A stretch of 64,000 nucleotides of DNA from contig NZ_LR134376.1 in the NCBI RefSeq assembly GCF_900637545.1, forward strand, positions 2,251,001 to 2,315,000, given 5' to 3'. Position numbers and translations under genes: made by a program. The notes under the pieces are model-generated. The model searched no databases. It saw only the letters and a list, made by a program, of their open reading frames with translations, and was not told where the DNA came from. Source of the DNA: Aeromonas encheleia (lineage in GTDB: Bacteria; Pseudomonadota; Gammaproteobacteria; Enterobacterales; Aeromonadaceae). The stretch's first letter is position 1. Each line of letters opens with the position of its first letter. Positions 28,021 to 35,536 of this stretch are shown in pieces.

Positions 28021-28371
28021 ATGGAACGAGAGTTGACCAAAAACTTCATTTTTCGTTGGTTTGAATGCGGCTTATCCGAAGAGGAAGTCGCAAAACTGTG
28101 TTTCGTTTCTGTGAGGCAGGTCACATATTGGGATAAGGGGATAGAGATCCCACCTGCCTATAAACGGCTTATGCGTATGGCATCTGGGCGGGAGCTGCCC
28201 ACGATCTTCAAGGCCAGGGAAGGCTGGAGGATGAAGAATGACTGCCTGATCGCTCCTAACGGTGTGATGTTCGATAGAAGAAGGATCGAGGCGATGGCCA
28301 TCATCCAGGCAGAACTGTCAGAGAAGCAGAGAGAGGCATTCCACTGGAGGAAGAAGCTAGGCATCAACTAG
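28021..28371 (+). CDS. Phage regulatory protein (DUF3653-like)
   Basis: A 116-residue protein near the left phage end. The first half (FRWFECGLSEEEVAKLCFVSVRQVTYWDKG) looks like a helix-turn-helix. The second half (GWRMKNDCLIAPNGVMFDRRRIEAM) resembles a family recalled from filamentous phages of Xanthomonas and relatives (DUF3653). That assignment is from memory. The start at 28021 gives MERELTKNFIF. A longer frame from 27994 has no better site. It has its own terminator and is on the strand opposite the structural genes. Confidence 0.65.
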   Translation: MERELTKNFIFRWFECGLSEEEVAKLCFVSVRQVTYWDKGIEIPPAYKRLMRMASGRELPTIFKAREGWRMKNDCLIAPNGVMFDRRRIEAMAIIQAELSEKQREAFHWRKKLGIN

Positions 28372-28378
28372 ACAGGGG

Positions 28379-28400
28379 AGGGGGCGAAAGCCCCCTTTTC
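28379..28400 (+). terminator. Terminator of the left phage regulator
   Basis: A GC stem GGGGGC (28380-28385) with GAAA tetraloop and GCCCCC is followed by TTTTC. It begins right after the stop codon of the regulator. The terminator at 30479 has nearly the same stem. Confidence 0.85.
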
Positions 28401-28411
28401 ATTTTTGCAGA

Positions 28412-28472
28412 ATGATATGCCATAAGTGCTCAACCAGGCACACCACGAAACAGCATATATCACTACACGATG
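28412..28472 (+). repeat. Diverged direct repeat, copy 1
   Basis: About 61 bases that align with 30807-30865. Shared blocks in order are ATGATATG, TGCT, ACC, GG, ACAGCA, CACTA and GATG, with scattered substitutions. Both copies lie downstream of similar terminators in the phage. They look like duplicated inovirus intergenic sequence. Confidence 0.5.
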
Positions 28473-28594
28473 GTGCAATTACGGTACATACCTACACGCC
28501 TAAGCATATTGACTGATTTATCCACCATCAATAGCTTGTTTTGCAACCATTAGTTATTGGATTTGACCCCATAGATCCAGACACTTTTTCCCGC

Positions 28595-29473
28595 TTAGGG
28601 TTGTGATACCCGACTGCGCAGAAATTCCCGGGGTGAACGGTATCCCAAGGCGCTGTGCGGGTGGTGCTCGTTATAATGCTCAAACGCGATGGCCAAATTG
28701 CCTACCGCTGTTCGGCTATCTGGTTTCGGCATCATCTCGATATAGTCTCGCTTCATCGTCTTCACGAAACTCTCCGCTATACCGTTGCTCTGTGGGCTTC
28801 TCACCGCAGTCGTTCTGGGCTCCAAGCCGATTTCTCGTGCAAACGCGCGAGTCTCATGGGCTCGATACGCCGAACCATTATCAGTCAGCCACTCCACCGG
28901 TGATGCCGGCAACACATCCCCGAAGCGACGTTCGACAGACCTCAGCATGACATCTTGCACCGTGTCACTGTCGTAACCCCCAGTACTGGCAGCCCAGTCC
29001 AAGGTTTCCCTGTCACAGCAGTCCATGGCGAACGTGACACGTAGTTTCTCACCGTTATCGCAGCGAAACTCGAAGCCATCTGAGCACCAACGTCGATTGC
29101 TCTCTTTGACGGCAACACGCCCCTTATGTGCCTGCTGGGTCAATGATGCTGCCGGTTTTCTTTCGAGCAGCAGGCCATGATCGCGCATGACGCGATATAC
29201 CCGCTTGGCGTTTACCACAGGCTGTCGTGTTGCCTCTGACTGACGCCGTAACAGCGCCCAGACTCGGCGATAGCCATAGGAGGGAAGCTCTGCCATCGCC
29301 TCCATGATCCGGCCAAGTAAGGCAGCATCATCACGCTGGCGATGATGACGACCATCTTGCCAACCCGGTTTTCGATGAACACGAACGGATAGCTGCGCAC
29401 GCGATACATTAAGGGCCTGGCTCACAGCACTTAATCGTCGTCCCCCGGCAACAAGGGCGCATGCGCAATCCAT
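28595..29473 (-). CDS. insD: IS2-like transposase OrfB (DDE integrase core)
   Basis: The catalytic part of the IS3-family transposase, 292 residues. It contains [41 protein letters not shown] with the first Asp, [13 protein letters not shown] with the second Asp, and [17 protein letters not shown] with the Glu. It ends [18 protein letters not shown]. Expected to be made as an OrfAB fusion by a -1 frameshift near a run of seven A (minus strand, 29473-29479). The alternative start codon ATG at 29473 lies in that region. Similar to IS2 OrfB over its length. Confidence 0.92.
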   Translation of the reverse strand: MDCACALVAGGRRLSAVSQALNVSRAQLSVRVHRKPGWQDGRHHRQRDDAALLGRIMEAMAELPSYGYRRVWALLRRQSEATRQPVVNAKRVYRVMRDHGLLLERKPAASLTQQAHKGRVAVKESNRRWCSDGFEFRCDNGEKLRVTFAMDCCDRETLDWAASTGGYDSDTVQDVMLRSVERRFGDVLPASPVEWLTDNGSAYRAHETRAFAREIGLEPRTTAVRSPQSNGIAESFVKTMKRDYIEMMPKPDSRTAVGNLAIAFEHYNEHHPHSALGYRSPREFLRSRVSQP

Positions 29474-29799
29474 TTTTTTGCTCGGCCATACTCCACGGCT
29501 TCTTTGAGGATCTCGTTCTCCATGGTCTTCTTCCCGAGCAGACGCTGGAGCTCTCGGATCTGCTTGATGGCAGCAGCCAACTCTGAGGCTGGAACAACAT
29601 CCTCACCGGCGGTGATCGCCGTGAGAGAGCCTTCCTGGAATTGTTTGCGCCATTTGAAAAGCTGGTTGGCGTTGACGTCGTGCAAGCGAGCAACATGAGA
29701 GACGGTCATCCCGGGCTCAAAGGTCTGCTGCACAATGGTGATTTTTTCTTGCGGAGTCCGGCGTCGACGGCGCTCGGCTCCTGTTAACACTTCGACCAT
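29431..29799 (-). CDS. insC: IS2-like OrfA (helix-turn-helix)
   Basis: A DNA-binding protein of about 122 residues that recognises the element ends and represses the element promoter in IS2. It starts at [15 protein letters not shown] (29799). An in-frame ATG further up at 29826 is possible. The helix-turn-helix is in [32 protein letters not shown] leucine-zipper-like helix ([26 protein letters not shown]) follows. It ends [18 protein letters not shown], nearly the same as IS2. The AAAAAAA slip site is in the AKK codons, in the overlap with OrfB. Confidence 0.9.
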   Translation of the reverse strand: MVEVLTGAERRRRRTPQEKITIVQQTFEPGMTVSHVARLHDVNANQLFKWRKQFQEGSLTAITAGEDVVPASELAAAIKQIRELQRLLGKKTMENEILKEAVEYGRAKKWIAHAPLLPGDDD

Positions 29800-29940
29800 C
29801 TTCTCGTTGCGACTAGTACTGAACATAGTTCCAAGACTACCTCTTAAGTTAAGAGGGGCGAAGTGTCAGGATCCTCCAGGGGCCAATCTAGTTATGATAC
29901 TCGCACGAAGCCATGCTGGAGCTAGTGCGGTACGGGATTT

Positions 29941-29967
29941 GTTCGTGCAAGCCCTGATGGCACGAAC
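29941..29967. repeat. Inverted repeat ahead of the YodC-like gene
   Basis: GTTCGTGC (29941-29948) and GCACGAAC (29960-29967) form an 8-bp perfect stem with an 11-nt loop. It lies 56 bases before the start of the YodC-like gene. It may be an operator or a phage single-strand hairpin. No T tract follows, so it is not a terminator. Confidence 0.45.
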
Positions 29968-30023
29968 AGAAGCAACATTGATCAGGGTCTATAGTTAACG
30001 CGCTGTCGGCAAAGGAGTTGCTA

Positions 30024-30452
30024 GTGCAAGATGATATTTGTTTTCACCCTGGTGAGTTAGTGAGGTTGCGGAGCGGGGGACCAGACATGACGGTCAATTA
30101 TGTGCGAGCAAATAATGAGCATGTTGATTGCTCGTGGTTCGACTCAGCATTAGGCCCAGAGCCTTTCTATGCAACATTCAGAGCTAATACACTGCATCTG
30201 CGTGAAGCTTTGCCCCGTAGTCGTCTGGATGAACAGCTGCAAGCTGGGCAGGTTGTGAGGCTTCGCAGTGGTGGACCAACGATGACGATTGAGTACTACT
30301 CACGAGACAATGGCAGTGAACAGGAAGTGTCATGCATATGGTTTGATGAGAGCAGCCATAAACTCTCTTCATCCCTGTTCCATCTACATGGCCTTGTCAT
30401 CAAAGATGATCCGCAGAGGATCGAGGCGAGAGCCCCGCAGGGGGTCGTATGA
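30024..30452 (+). CDS. Tandem YodC-like (DUF2158) cargo protein
   Basis: A 142-residue protein made of two copies of the small YodC fold. The first is PGELVRLRSGGPDMTVNYV ending VDCSWFD. The second is AGQVVRLRSGGPTMTIEYY ending VSCIWFD. YodC-type proteins are normally single copies of 60-70 residues with unknown function. The GTG at 30024 has AAAGGAG six bases upstream. A TTG at 30018 is too close to that site. It lies within the prophage, after the IS2-like element, and is not part of the virion module, so it is cargo (a moron). Confidence 0.75.
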   Translation: MQDDICFHPGELVRLRSGGPDMTVNYVRANNEHVDCSWFDSALGPEPFYATFRANTLHLREALPRSRLDEQLQAGQVVRLRSGGPTMTIEYYSRDNGSEQEVSCIWFDESSHKLSSSLFHLHGLVIKDDPQRIEARAPQGVV

Positions 30453-30478
30453 GCTCGACCTGGGAAACATCAACTAGA

Positions 30479-30502
30479 TAAGGGGGCGTAAGCCCCCTTA
30501 TC
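30479..30502 (+). terminator. Terminator after the YodC-like gene
   Basis: The stem TAAGGGGGC (30479-30487) pairs with GCCCCCTTA (30492-30500), loop GTAA, T-rich afterwards. The stem and the preceding bases CATCAACTAGA repeat those at the end of the left regulator (28361-28400). Confidence 0.8.
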
Positions 30503-30505
30503 GTC

Positions 30506-30715
30506 TTAGCTTGTGTGACACGTCCGGCAGCAGTGATAGCAGCCGTTAGATTTAGTGTGGCTCAGCTTAGCCTGACGCACAGCTGATGCACAGTTGTCAT
30601 GGTGCCCCAAGCTGGAGACGTTCGTTGCCTGTGCTAAGTAAGTACAGCTGGAGACATGCACCTCATGATCCCCATTAGGTTGAGCCTTATTGTTCACGTA
30701 GTAATGCTGCAGCAT
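30506..30715 (-). CDS. Cys-rich small protein of unknown function
   Basis: A 69-residue protein starting MLQHYYVNNKAQPNGDHEVH from an ATG at 30715 with AAGGAGG ahead of it. Conserved-looking Cys and His residues are in VSSCTYLAQA, HHDNCASAVRQAK and NGCYHCCRTCHTS, suggesting a metal site. I recall a widespread small family with the pattern NGDHEVH ... NGCxxC but no function. It converges on the YodC-like gene, within the phage cargo region. Confidence 0.7.
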   Translation of the reverse strand: MLQHYYVNNKAQPNGDHEVHVSSCTYLAQATNVSSLGHHDNCASAVRQAKLSHTKSNGCYHCCRTCHTS

Positions 30716-30806
30716 AACAACCTCCTTATTGTCAATGAAGTCAATACTATACCATGAGATACGAACAAAAAACATACTGAAAAAGGTCTGTTCGAGACTT
30801 ACAGGA

Positions 30807-30865
30807 TGATATGTCGTGAATGCTTCACCTGGTGCGCTGCAGGACAGCACAAACCACTAAAGATG
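30807..30865 (+). repeat. Diverged direct repeat, copy 2
   Basis: Aligns with 28412-28472 as described there. A shorter piece, ATGTCGTGAAT, occurs here and again near 32019. It lies upstream of the DUF2971 gene. Confidence 0.45.
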
Positions 30866-30902
30866 TGACCCAGGGGTCCAGGAGGCTCTGTGCAACGAAT
30901 TC

Positions 30903-30924
30903 CCCCCGTATTACTATACGGGGG
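30903..30924. repeat. Hairpin upstream of the DUF2971 gene
   Basis: CCCCCGTAT (30903-30911) and ATACGGGGG (30916-30924) form a 9-bp perfect stem with a 4-nt loop. There is no T tract after it. It could block read-through or be a phage single-strand structure. Confidence 0.5.
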
Positions 30925-30955
30925 TCAACAATCACAATACAGGGCATAAAAACAA

Positions 30956-31930
30956 ATGGATATTTTTTACAAATATACAGGCTTGTTACCTTTAAGCTAT
31001 TTTGATGAGCCAACTATAAAGTTATCTCCTACCGCATATTTGAATGATCCTTTTGAATATAACGCATGTGAAAACATAGCGTCATCAATTAAGGAGTTCC
31101 TAGAAAAAGTAGGACTAGATGAAAATGCGGTAAATAAAGGAGTAAATGCATGTGAAAAGGCCATAAATATGATGTTGTCTTTGAATGGAATTGTGTCTTT
31201 TTCTGAAACGCCTAGAAATAGCCTCATGTGGGCGCATTATTCAAATCAACATAATGGGATCTGTATCGGTTACAAAAGAAATGTATTAGAACATGTGCAG
31301 TTAGATGTTCTAATAGAAAAAGAAAAGATGTTTTTACTGCTTTTTAATTCACCTAAAAAAATAAACTATGACAATTTAAGATTTGAATCATCTGGGTACA
31401 CAGGTGCCGACATTAACACGCTCAGCAAGAATGCGACAATAAATCATCTATTCAAAAAAAGTGACGAGTGGATATATGAAAAGGAACATCGATGCATTAT
31501 CCCATACGTTAAAGCAAATACACTTGTTGTGACTAATGACAACGCAAGGATTGACAATGAACTTAGCCCTTCAAAATCAAGGGTCAATATAAGCGAGGAC
31601 ATGACATATCAACACCTTATCAGCAATCAATTAGCTGGAGGTTATATTTCAAAAACCCAAACCCCAAACAAATACATTATCAATAGCGATAACATCAACT
31701 CAGTTATATGCGCAGCATTACAGTCATCCAAGGACGCAATGCATTTAATAAATATAGATAAGGACGCAATAAAATCTATATATTTCGGGTGTAAGGTAGA
31801 TAAGAAAGTCATCAAGCCATACTATGATAAACTTCATGATCAATATGAGCTGTATCAATTTCACTTGTCAAAGAAAAGATTTGAACTGATACCAATTAAA
31901 ATAACATCAAGCATGTTTGACACCCAATAA
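30956..31930 (+). CDS. DUF2971 domain cargo protein
   Basis: A 324-residue cytosolic-looking protein. The N-terminal half fits DUF2971: FYKYTGLLPL, the LNDPFEYNA motif, IVSFSETPRNSLMWAHYSNQHNGICIGY, and EWIYEKEHRCIIPY. The C-terminal third has IKSIYFGCKVDK. It is strikingly AT-rich compared with every neighbour, including the phage genes, so it was probably acquired separately. The family has no settled function. Its position as a cargo gene in a prophage makes a role in host or phage competition plausible, but nothing here proves it. Confidence 0.75.
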   Translation: MDIFYKYTGLLPLSYFDEPTIKLSPTAYLNDPFEYNACENIASSIKEFLEKVGLDENAVNKGVNACEKAINMMLSLNGIVSFSETPRNSLMWAHYSNQHNGICIGYKRNVLEHVQLDVLIEKEKMFLLLFNSPKKINYDNLRFESSGYTGADINTLSKNATINHLFKKSDEWIYEKEHRCIIPYVKANTLVVTNDNARIDNELSPSKSRVNISEDMTYQHLISNQLAGGYISKTQTPNKYIINSDNINSVICAALQSSKDAMHLINIDKDAIKSIYFGCKVDKKVIKPYYDKLHDQYELYQFHLSKKRFELIPIKITSSMFDTQ

Positions 31931-32167
31931 AAACACATCCACTATTTTCCTCACTCAGATTAGGAAAGCCCAAAGCCGGTTTAGCAGGGAAGGGGGTTAT
32001 TTCAGCGGAGACGCTCAATGTCGTGAATCACCCCAGGGAGGCAGACACTTGTGGGGCATAGGTCCTCGGGACGCAAGCGCCCTCCGGCAAGGCGTTTATC
32101 ATGGTTCGCTCAGCTCACCATATGCTGATGGGCTGCGGCAGGTTATGGGAGCCCAACTCCCTGGAAG
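31931..32167. other. Phage intergenic region between DUF2971 and the structural module
   Basis: A 237-bp region with no convincing gene, between the end of the AT-rich cargo gene and the end of the minus-strand phage module. In filamentous phages the large intergenic region holds the replication origin and packaging hairpin, and this is a candidate. I could not identify a nick site. Confidence 0.4.
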
Positions 32168-32407
32168 TCAGTGGCCATTCTTGAGACGAGCGGCAGCAGC
32201 ACTAGCACGGCGTTTAGCGCGGCAATGGTGCTGCCACTTCACCTCCAGCCCGATAAGGTGGCCCCCAAAGAGCCAGAGCAAGGGAGGCAGCGAGAACAGC
32301 GCTACCAGGGCAAAGCAGGTCCAACGAGTCTCGGCGGAATAGCTAGGATTGCTCCCAATGGCTACCAGGATGGCAATATCAATGCAGACAACGACGATGC
32401 CAATCAC
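32168..32407 (-). CDS. Small phage membrane protein downstream of Zot
   Basis: A 79-residue protein with two hydrophobic segments (MIGIVVVCIDIAILVAIG and FALVALFSLPPLLWLFGGHLIGL) and a basic tail. The GTG start at 32407 has GGGAGA ahead. It is the last gene of the phage structural operon, 30 bases after zot. Function unknown. Assembly or immunity roles are possible by position. Confidence 0.6.
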   Translation of the reverse strand: MIGIVVVCIDIAILVAIGSNPSYSAETRWTCFALVALFSLPPLLWLFGGHLIGLEVKWQHHCRAKRRASAAAARLKNGH

Positions 32408-32437
32408 AGCAATCTCCCATTAGAACCGCAGTCATCT

Positions 32438-33640
32438 TTATGTCCGGTCATCGCTAGACGCCTCGCCATTCTTGGTGCCAGCAAAGAGCGCCCCGTTAAC
32501 CCGCTTGCGCAGCGCATCCCCGTCAGGGTCGCAATACACATCCACAGACTGCCCCTGGTACTCGATCACCGCATGGCATGCCGTCATGGCCTTCACGCCC
32601 ACGAAATACTGGGGCCACTCCTCGGCATAGATGGCCTGTTCGTCGTCGCCCTTGCGCAGCGCGAAGCAATACTCGACGTTGTAGACGTCTCGATCACTTT
32701 TGGTCAGCACATGGCAGTTGATGATCAGGCGGTAGCCGGCGAACGGCCCTACAGCAAGGACGCCATCAGCAGACGAAGCAGGAGCGCCACCAGGACGTAC
32801 ATCAGCAGTGGGCGAAGCACCCACCGCCCCAGGAGCCGGAGCAGCGGCAGGAGAGGGCGCAGAGGCCTTAGCAGGCGCATCAACATATTCAGGCTTGATG
32901 AAGCCAAAGTATAAACAGAGTCCCCAAATCGCCAGAATAAAGAGAACTTTAGGATCTCGCAGTACCGAACTGCCCGCGATTGTATCCGAGACCTTACCGG
33001 TTGTAGTCGAGTCATAAAGCTTGAAAACATATTTCGGCACCTTATTAAATGGCTTGGCTTGCAGCACATCCGAAATAGAGGTGCCGGAGTTATCGGAGAG
33101 GTGGAGCACAGTCTTATAACGGCCACCGATACCCAATACCGCCATATTGGTATGACGAATCGCCGTTTCGGCAGCTGCACGGATTACCTGGTGAACCTTT
33201 TTGATGTTCGGAGTCGTTAATACAAAGTCCCAGTTATGGTGACGGTGCATATCAAAGGCCACTTCGATAGTTTCCGGTCGGCCATCATCTTTAGCGACAT
33301 CTGGCCCACCAGGATAAGCGAGCCTGTCCAGGTCACTCTGGCGCCATGCTGGCGGAAATACCCGTTGCACCTCATCGACCAGGAAAAATGCCCCCTTGGG
33401 CGCCCAATGATAGAACCGCGCCAAACGGTCGCGGCCTTCCTGGGATTCGGTCTCGATATAAAGCACCTCAAAGCCATCGGGTACATCCTTACCAAGCACC
33501 TCACGGCAACGCTCGACCGAGAAGCCGCGCACGTTGGTAATAATGAAGCGGCCCGCTTTGATAGCCGGGATCACATCGGTATGAATGGCGCCGGACGACT
33601 TATAAGAACCAGGAGCACCGTGATGGATTTTAATCGACAT
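32438..33640 (-). CDS. zot: Zot / pI family phage assembly ATPase
   Basis: Inner-membrane ATPase that drives filamentous phage assembly and export. The 400-residue protein has a Zot N-terminal domain with the Walker A motif GAPGSYKSSG (about 8-17) and Walker B FFLVDEVQRVFP (about 86-97), then HRHHNWDFVLTTPNI. A single transmembrane segment (VLFILAIWGLCLYFGF, about 232-247) leads to a Pro/Ala-rich periplasmic linker and a C-terminal region with two Cys. It is not a toxin claim: most Zot-family proteins act in virion export. It follows the pVI-like gene. Confidence 0.92.
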   Translation of the reverse strand: MSIKIHHGAPGSYKSSGAIHTDVIPAIKAGRFIITNVRGFSVERCREVLGKDVPDGFEVLYIETESQEGRDRLARFYHWAPKGAFFLVDEVQRVFPPAWRQSDLDRLAYPGGPDVAKDDGRPETIEVAFDMHRHHNWDFVLTTPNIKKVHQVIRAAAETAIRHTNMAVLGIGGRYKTVLHLSDNSGTSISDVLQAKPFNKVPKYVFKLYDSTTTGKVSDTIAGSSVLRDPKVLFILAIWGLCLYFGFIKPEYVDAPAKASAPSPAAAPAPGAVGASPTADVRPGGAPASSADGVLAVGPFAGYRLIINCHVLTKSDRDVYNVEYCFALRKGDDEQAIYAEEWPQYFVGVKAMTACHAVIEYQGQSVDVYCDPDGDALRKRVNGALFAGTKNGEASSDDRT

Positions 33641-33643
33641 GGA

Positions 33644-33958
33644 TCACCACCCGAAGATATTAAGCATAAAGCGTGTCACAAACGCCTGAGTCATCACCGA
33701 CAAGCCCTTATCGAAGTGCAGATAGAGCAATATATCGCGCACCGACTCCGGTAAATTATTGAAAGAGGTGGAGATCAAATCGCTGAATTGCAGGTTAATC
33801 AGGATTTCCCTGGCAACGTCCCAGGAAAACATTAGCATGAATAATTTAAACTCCACCCACTGAATCGCCATCTTAACCGTAATCCAGGCAGTTACCTGGA
33901 CAGTGAGGTTATATATGTCGTTGAATAACCCGTTGAACAAATCCCCTAACCATTCCAT
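33644..33958 (-). CDS. pVI-like minor coat protein (DUF2523-like)
   Basis: A 104-residue membrane protein with hydrophobic segments (LTVQVTAWITVKMAIQWVEFK and a C-terminal FVTRFMLNIFGW) and the LPESVRDILLYL motif, like the DUF2523/pVI family of inoviruses. It lies between the pIII-type adhesin and Zot, the standard position of gene VI, whose product caps the adsorption end of the virion. Confidence 0.8.
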   Translation of the reverse strand: MEWLGDLFNGLFNDIYNLTVQVTAWITVKMAIQWVEFKLFMLMFSWDVAREILINLQFSDLISTSFNNLPESVRDILLYLHFDKGLSVMTQAFVTRFMLNIFGW

Positions 33959-33961
33959 GAT

Positions 33962-34372
33962 TTACCTCCTGACCACTATCATTAACGCAACGAAGTAGAA
34001 AATAAATATCATGATGGCTGCCAATATTTCCCAATAGCCATCCACCTGAGGGCAAACAGAATAAGACTTGCCGCCCATTGAAAACATATCAAAGCATTTA
34101 GGGGCCGCCCCTGACCCGCTGAGATTGAATTTGAATATATCGGCGACCTCTTCCTTGATGCCCTTGTAGGCATTTTTTAACTCTTCCTTGCTCTCATCAT
34201 ACTTTTTATTTATCTGACCCTGGTCAAAGAAGTATTTCACATCACCAGAGCACAATGTGGATTCATAGTCAGCCTTAGCCACCTGCAACGGATTTTGGGC
34301 CGAGCCAGGCATCTGAGAATAATCAACACCTGCACCACCTGAAGCTTGACCAGCTTGCAATAAATCGACCAC
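33962..34372 (-). CDS. Membrane-anchor part of the pIII-type adhesin, after an in-frame stop
   Basis: A 136-residue open frame from a GTG at 34372 with a C-terminal transmembrane segment (WEILAAIMIFIFYFVALMIVV) and Cys residues in TLCSGD, KCFDM and VCPQ. It is in the same reading frame as the preceding gene, separated only by a TAA at 34385-34387 and four sense codons. No clear ribosome site precedes the GTG. Together the two parts form about 413 codons with signal peptide, Gly-rich linker and anchor, the layout of pIII. It could instead be a separate small gene that happens to share the frame. Confidence 0.6.
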   Translation of the reverse strand: MVDLLQAGQASGGAGVDYSQMPGSAQNPLQVAKADYESTLCSGDVKYFFDQGQINKKYDESKEELKNAYKGIKEEVADIFKFNLSGSGAAPKCFDMFSMGGKSYSVCPQVDGYWEILAAIMIFIFYFVALMIVVRR

Positions 34373-34384
34373 TGCGAATAAATT

Positions 34385-35203
34385 TTAATTTATCCGCCCC
34401 AGCGTATCAGACTGCGCAGAGTTAGCCTTTACAATGTCAGCACTAATAGTGCGAAGTGAATTTCTAGAATGCCAAGTGTAATCAGAAATTTGATCTACAG
34501 ATGACTGCATATCCTTCATGGCTACTGAAATAGAAAAAGGCTTATCATCCGAATCACCGCCATCAGGCTGGCCATCATGATCGCAATCATTGTTCTTGGG
34601 ATTGGTGACGCAATTAGTTAAGTACTGCAACGTTTCTTGCGTTTTCACCAGCGACGTAAGCATTTCAAATTCAGTTTTTCCAGATGATTCATTATTGCTA
34701 ATTTGCGTTCTTAACGCATCAGTCACCTCCATCAAATCTCGACTAAAGGTAGTAAACGTCGCCCCCATCTGCTTATTTTGCGTAAAATTGGCATTAGCAA
34801 ATAGACGAAAATCCGAATCAAGCTGCCTAAGCCCTGACGTTGTCATTTCTTGATTTTCACCGCCCACGGAGATAGGGCTCTGAACCTGCTTAAACAGTGT
34901 CCCTAGGGGATCCCATGGGCCGCCGCCATCACCACCACCAGGGTCACCGCCATCTCCACCCCCATCGCCCCCACCGAGCTTGCATTCACTGCCCGTCGTT
35001 TCCATAGGGCCCTTGGTGCCATCAATAGGGAACTCGACGCACACACCCGGACAAGCCACCTGACAGCCGCCCAAGCTGGAAGATTCCCATTTCACGCAGT
35101 AAGGCAGTGCCGTGCTTATCGGCACGTTGGACAGCTTGAGCCCAGCCGGACAGCTCGCAAACGCCCCCAGCGGCAGCAGAAACAGCAAATAAAGGACTCT
35201 CAC
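34385..35203 (-). CDS. pIII-type adsorption protein, N-terminal part
   Basis: A 272-residue secreted protein starting from a GTG (35203) with GGGGGT ahead. A signal peptide (MRVLYLLFLLPLGAFA) is followed by a Cys-rich domain (about 18-75, six Cys), a Gly/Asp linker (GGGDGGGDGGDPGGGDGGG, about 77-95) and a helical region. The linker and position between the major coat and pVI-like genes identify it as the host-binding minor coat protein. It ends at a TAA without a membrane anchor. The anchor continues in frame beyond the stop. As it stands the product would be a soluble, truncated adhesin. Confidence 0.8.
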   Translation of the reverse strand: MRVLYLLFLLPLGAFASCPAGLKLSNVPISTALPYCVKWESSSLGGCQVACPGVCVEFPIDGTKGPMETTGSECKLGGGDGGGDGGDPGGGDGGGPWDPLGTLFKQVQSPISVGGENQEMTTSGLRQLDSDFRLFANANFTQNKQMGATFTTFSRDLMEVTDALRTQISNNESSGKTEFEMLTSLVKTQETLQYLTNCVTNPKNNDCDHDGQPDGGDSDDKPFSISVAMKDMQSSVDQISDYTWHSRNSLRTISADIVKANSAQSDTLGRIN

Positions 35204-35212
35204 ACGACCCCC

Positions 35213-35239
35213 AATAAAAAAGGCGACCGAAGCCGCCTT
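35213..35239 (-). terminator. Terminator after the major coat protein gene
   Basis: Stem AAGGCG (35220-35225) with CGCCTT (35234-35239), followed on the minus strand by a run of T. It is placed between the major coat gene and the adhesin gene, where M13-type phages also have a strong terminator that keeps coat protein synthesis high. Confidence 0.7.
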
Positions 35240-35317
35240 ATGTCATATCGAAAACGATGATCTGTAGCCTTCGACAAAGAACAGAAACCACAGCGTCCCG
35301 ATGAGCAGGGACATGGC

Positions 35318-35530
35318 TTAGGCCTTGCGGATGAGCCCGATGAGGATGACGCACGCCACCACAGAGGCGACGACCATCATCACCTTGGGCGAGGTGGTAT
35401 CCACATCGGCCTTGGCCGCATCCAGGGCAGCAGCCGCAGCGGCAGCCGCGCCACCAGTTTCAGCATTCGCAGCCATTGCAGACATGGAACAGGTCAGGGC
35501 AATACAGCCATTGCGGAAATAGTTTTGCAT
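35318..35530 (-). CDS. Major coat protein (pVIII-like)
   Basis: A 70-residue precursor. The first 23 or so residues (MQNYFRNGCIALTCSMSAMA and following) are a signal peptide, probably cut after ANA. The mature part has an Ala-rich amphipathic segment (GGAAAAAAAALDAAKADVD), a transmembrane helix (VMMVVASVVACVILIGLI) and a basic end RKA. This is the classic layout of filamentous phage major coat proteins. AGAGGA lies ahead of the ATG. Confidence 0.88.
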   Translation of the reverse strand: MQNYFRNGCIALTCSMSAMAANAETGGAAAAAAAALDAAKADVDTTSPKVMMVVASVVACVILIGLIRKA

Positions 35531-35536
35531 TTCGAT

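Larger units (their letters stand above)
28558..29890 (-). mobile_element. IS2-like insertion sequence (IS3 family)
   Basis: A 1333-bp element, close to the 1331 bp of IS2, with imperfect terminal inverted repeats (left end starts TGGATTTGACCCC, right end in reverse starts TAGATTGGCCCC). The flanking direct repeats are GTTAT at 28553-28557 and 29891-29895, a 5-bp target duplication as expected for IS2. Both open frames are intact, and the ends and target repeats are preserved, suggesting fairly recent insertion into the phage. Confidence 0.92.

Noticed and set aside
31931..32342. A plus-strand open frame after the DUF2971 gene
   Set aside because: It starts inside the cargo gene, crosses non-coding sequence and runs antisense to the small membrane protein gene. 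No family pattern.
32438..33640. Reading Zot as an enterotoxin
   Set aside because: The family is the inovirus assembly ATPase. Toxin activity is reported for the CTXphi protein only, and nothing here supports it.
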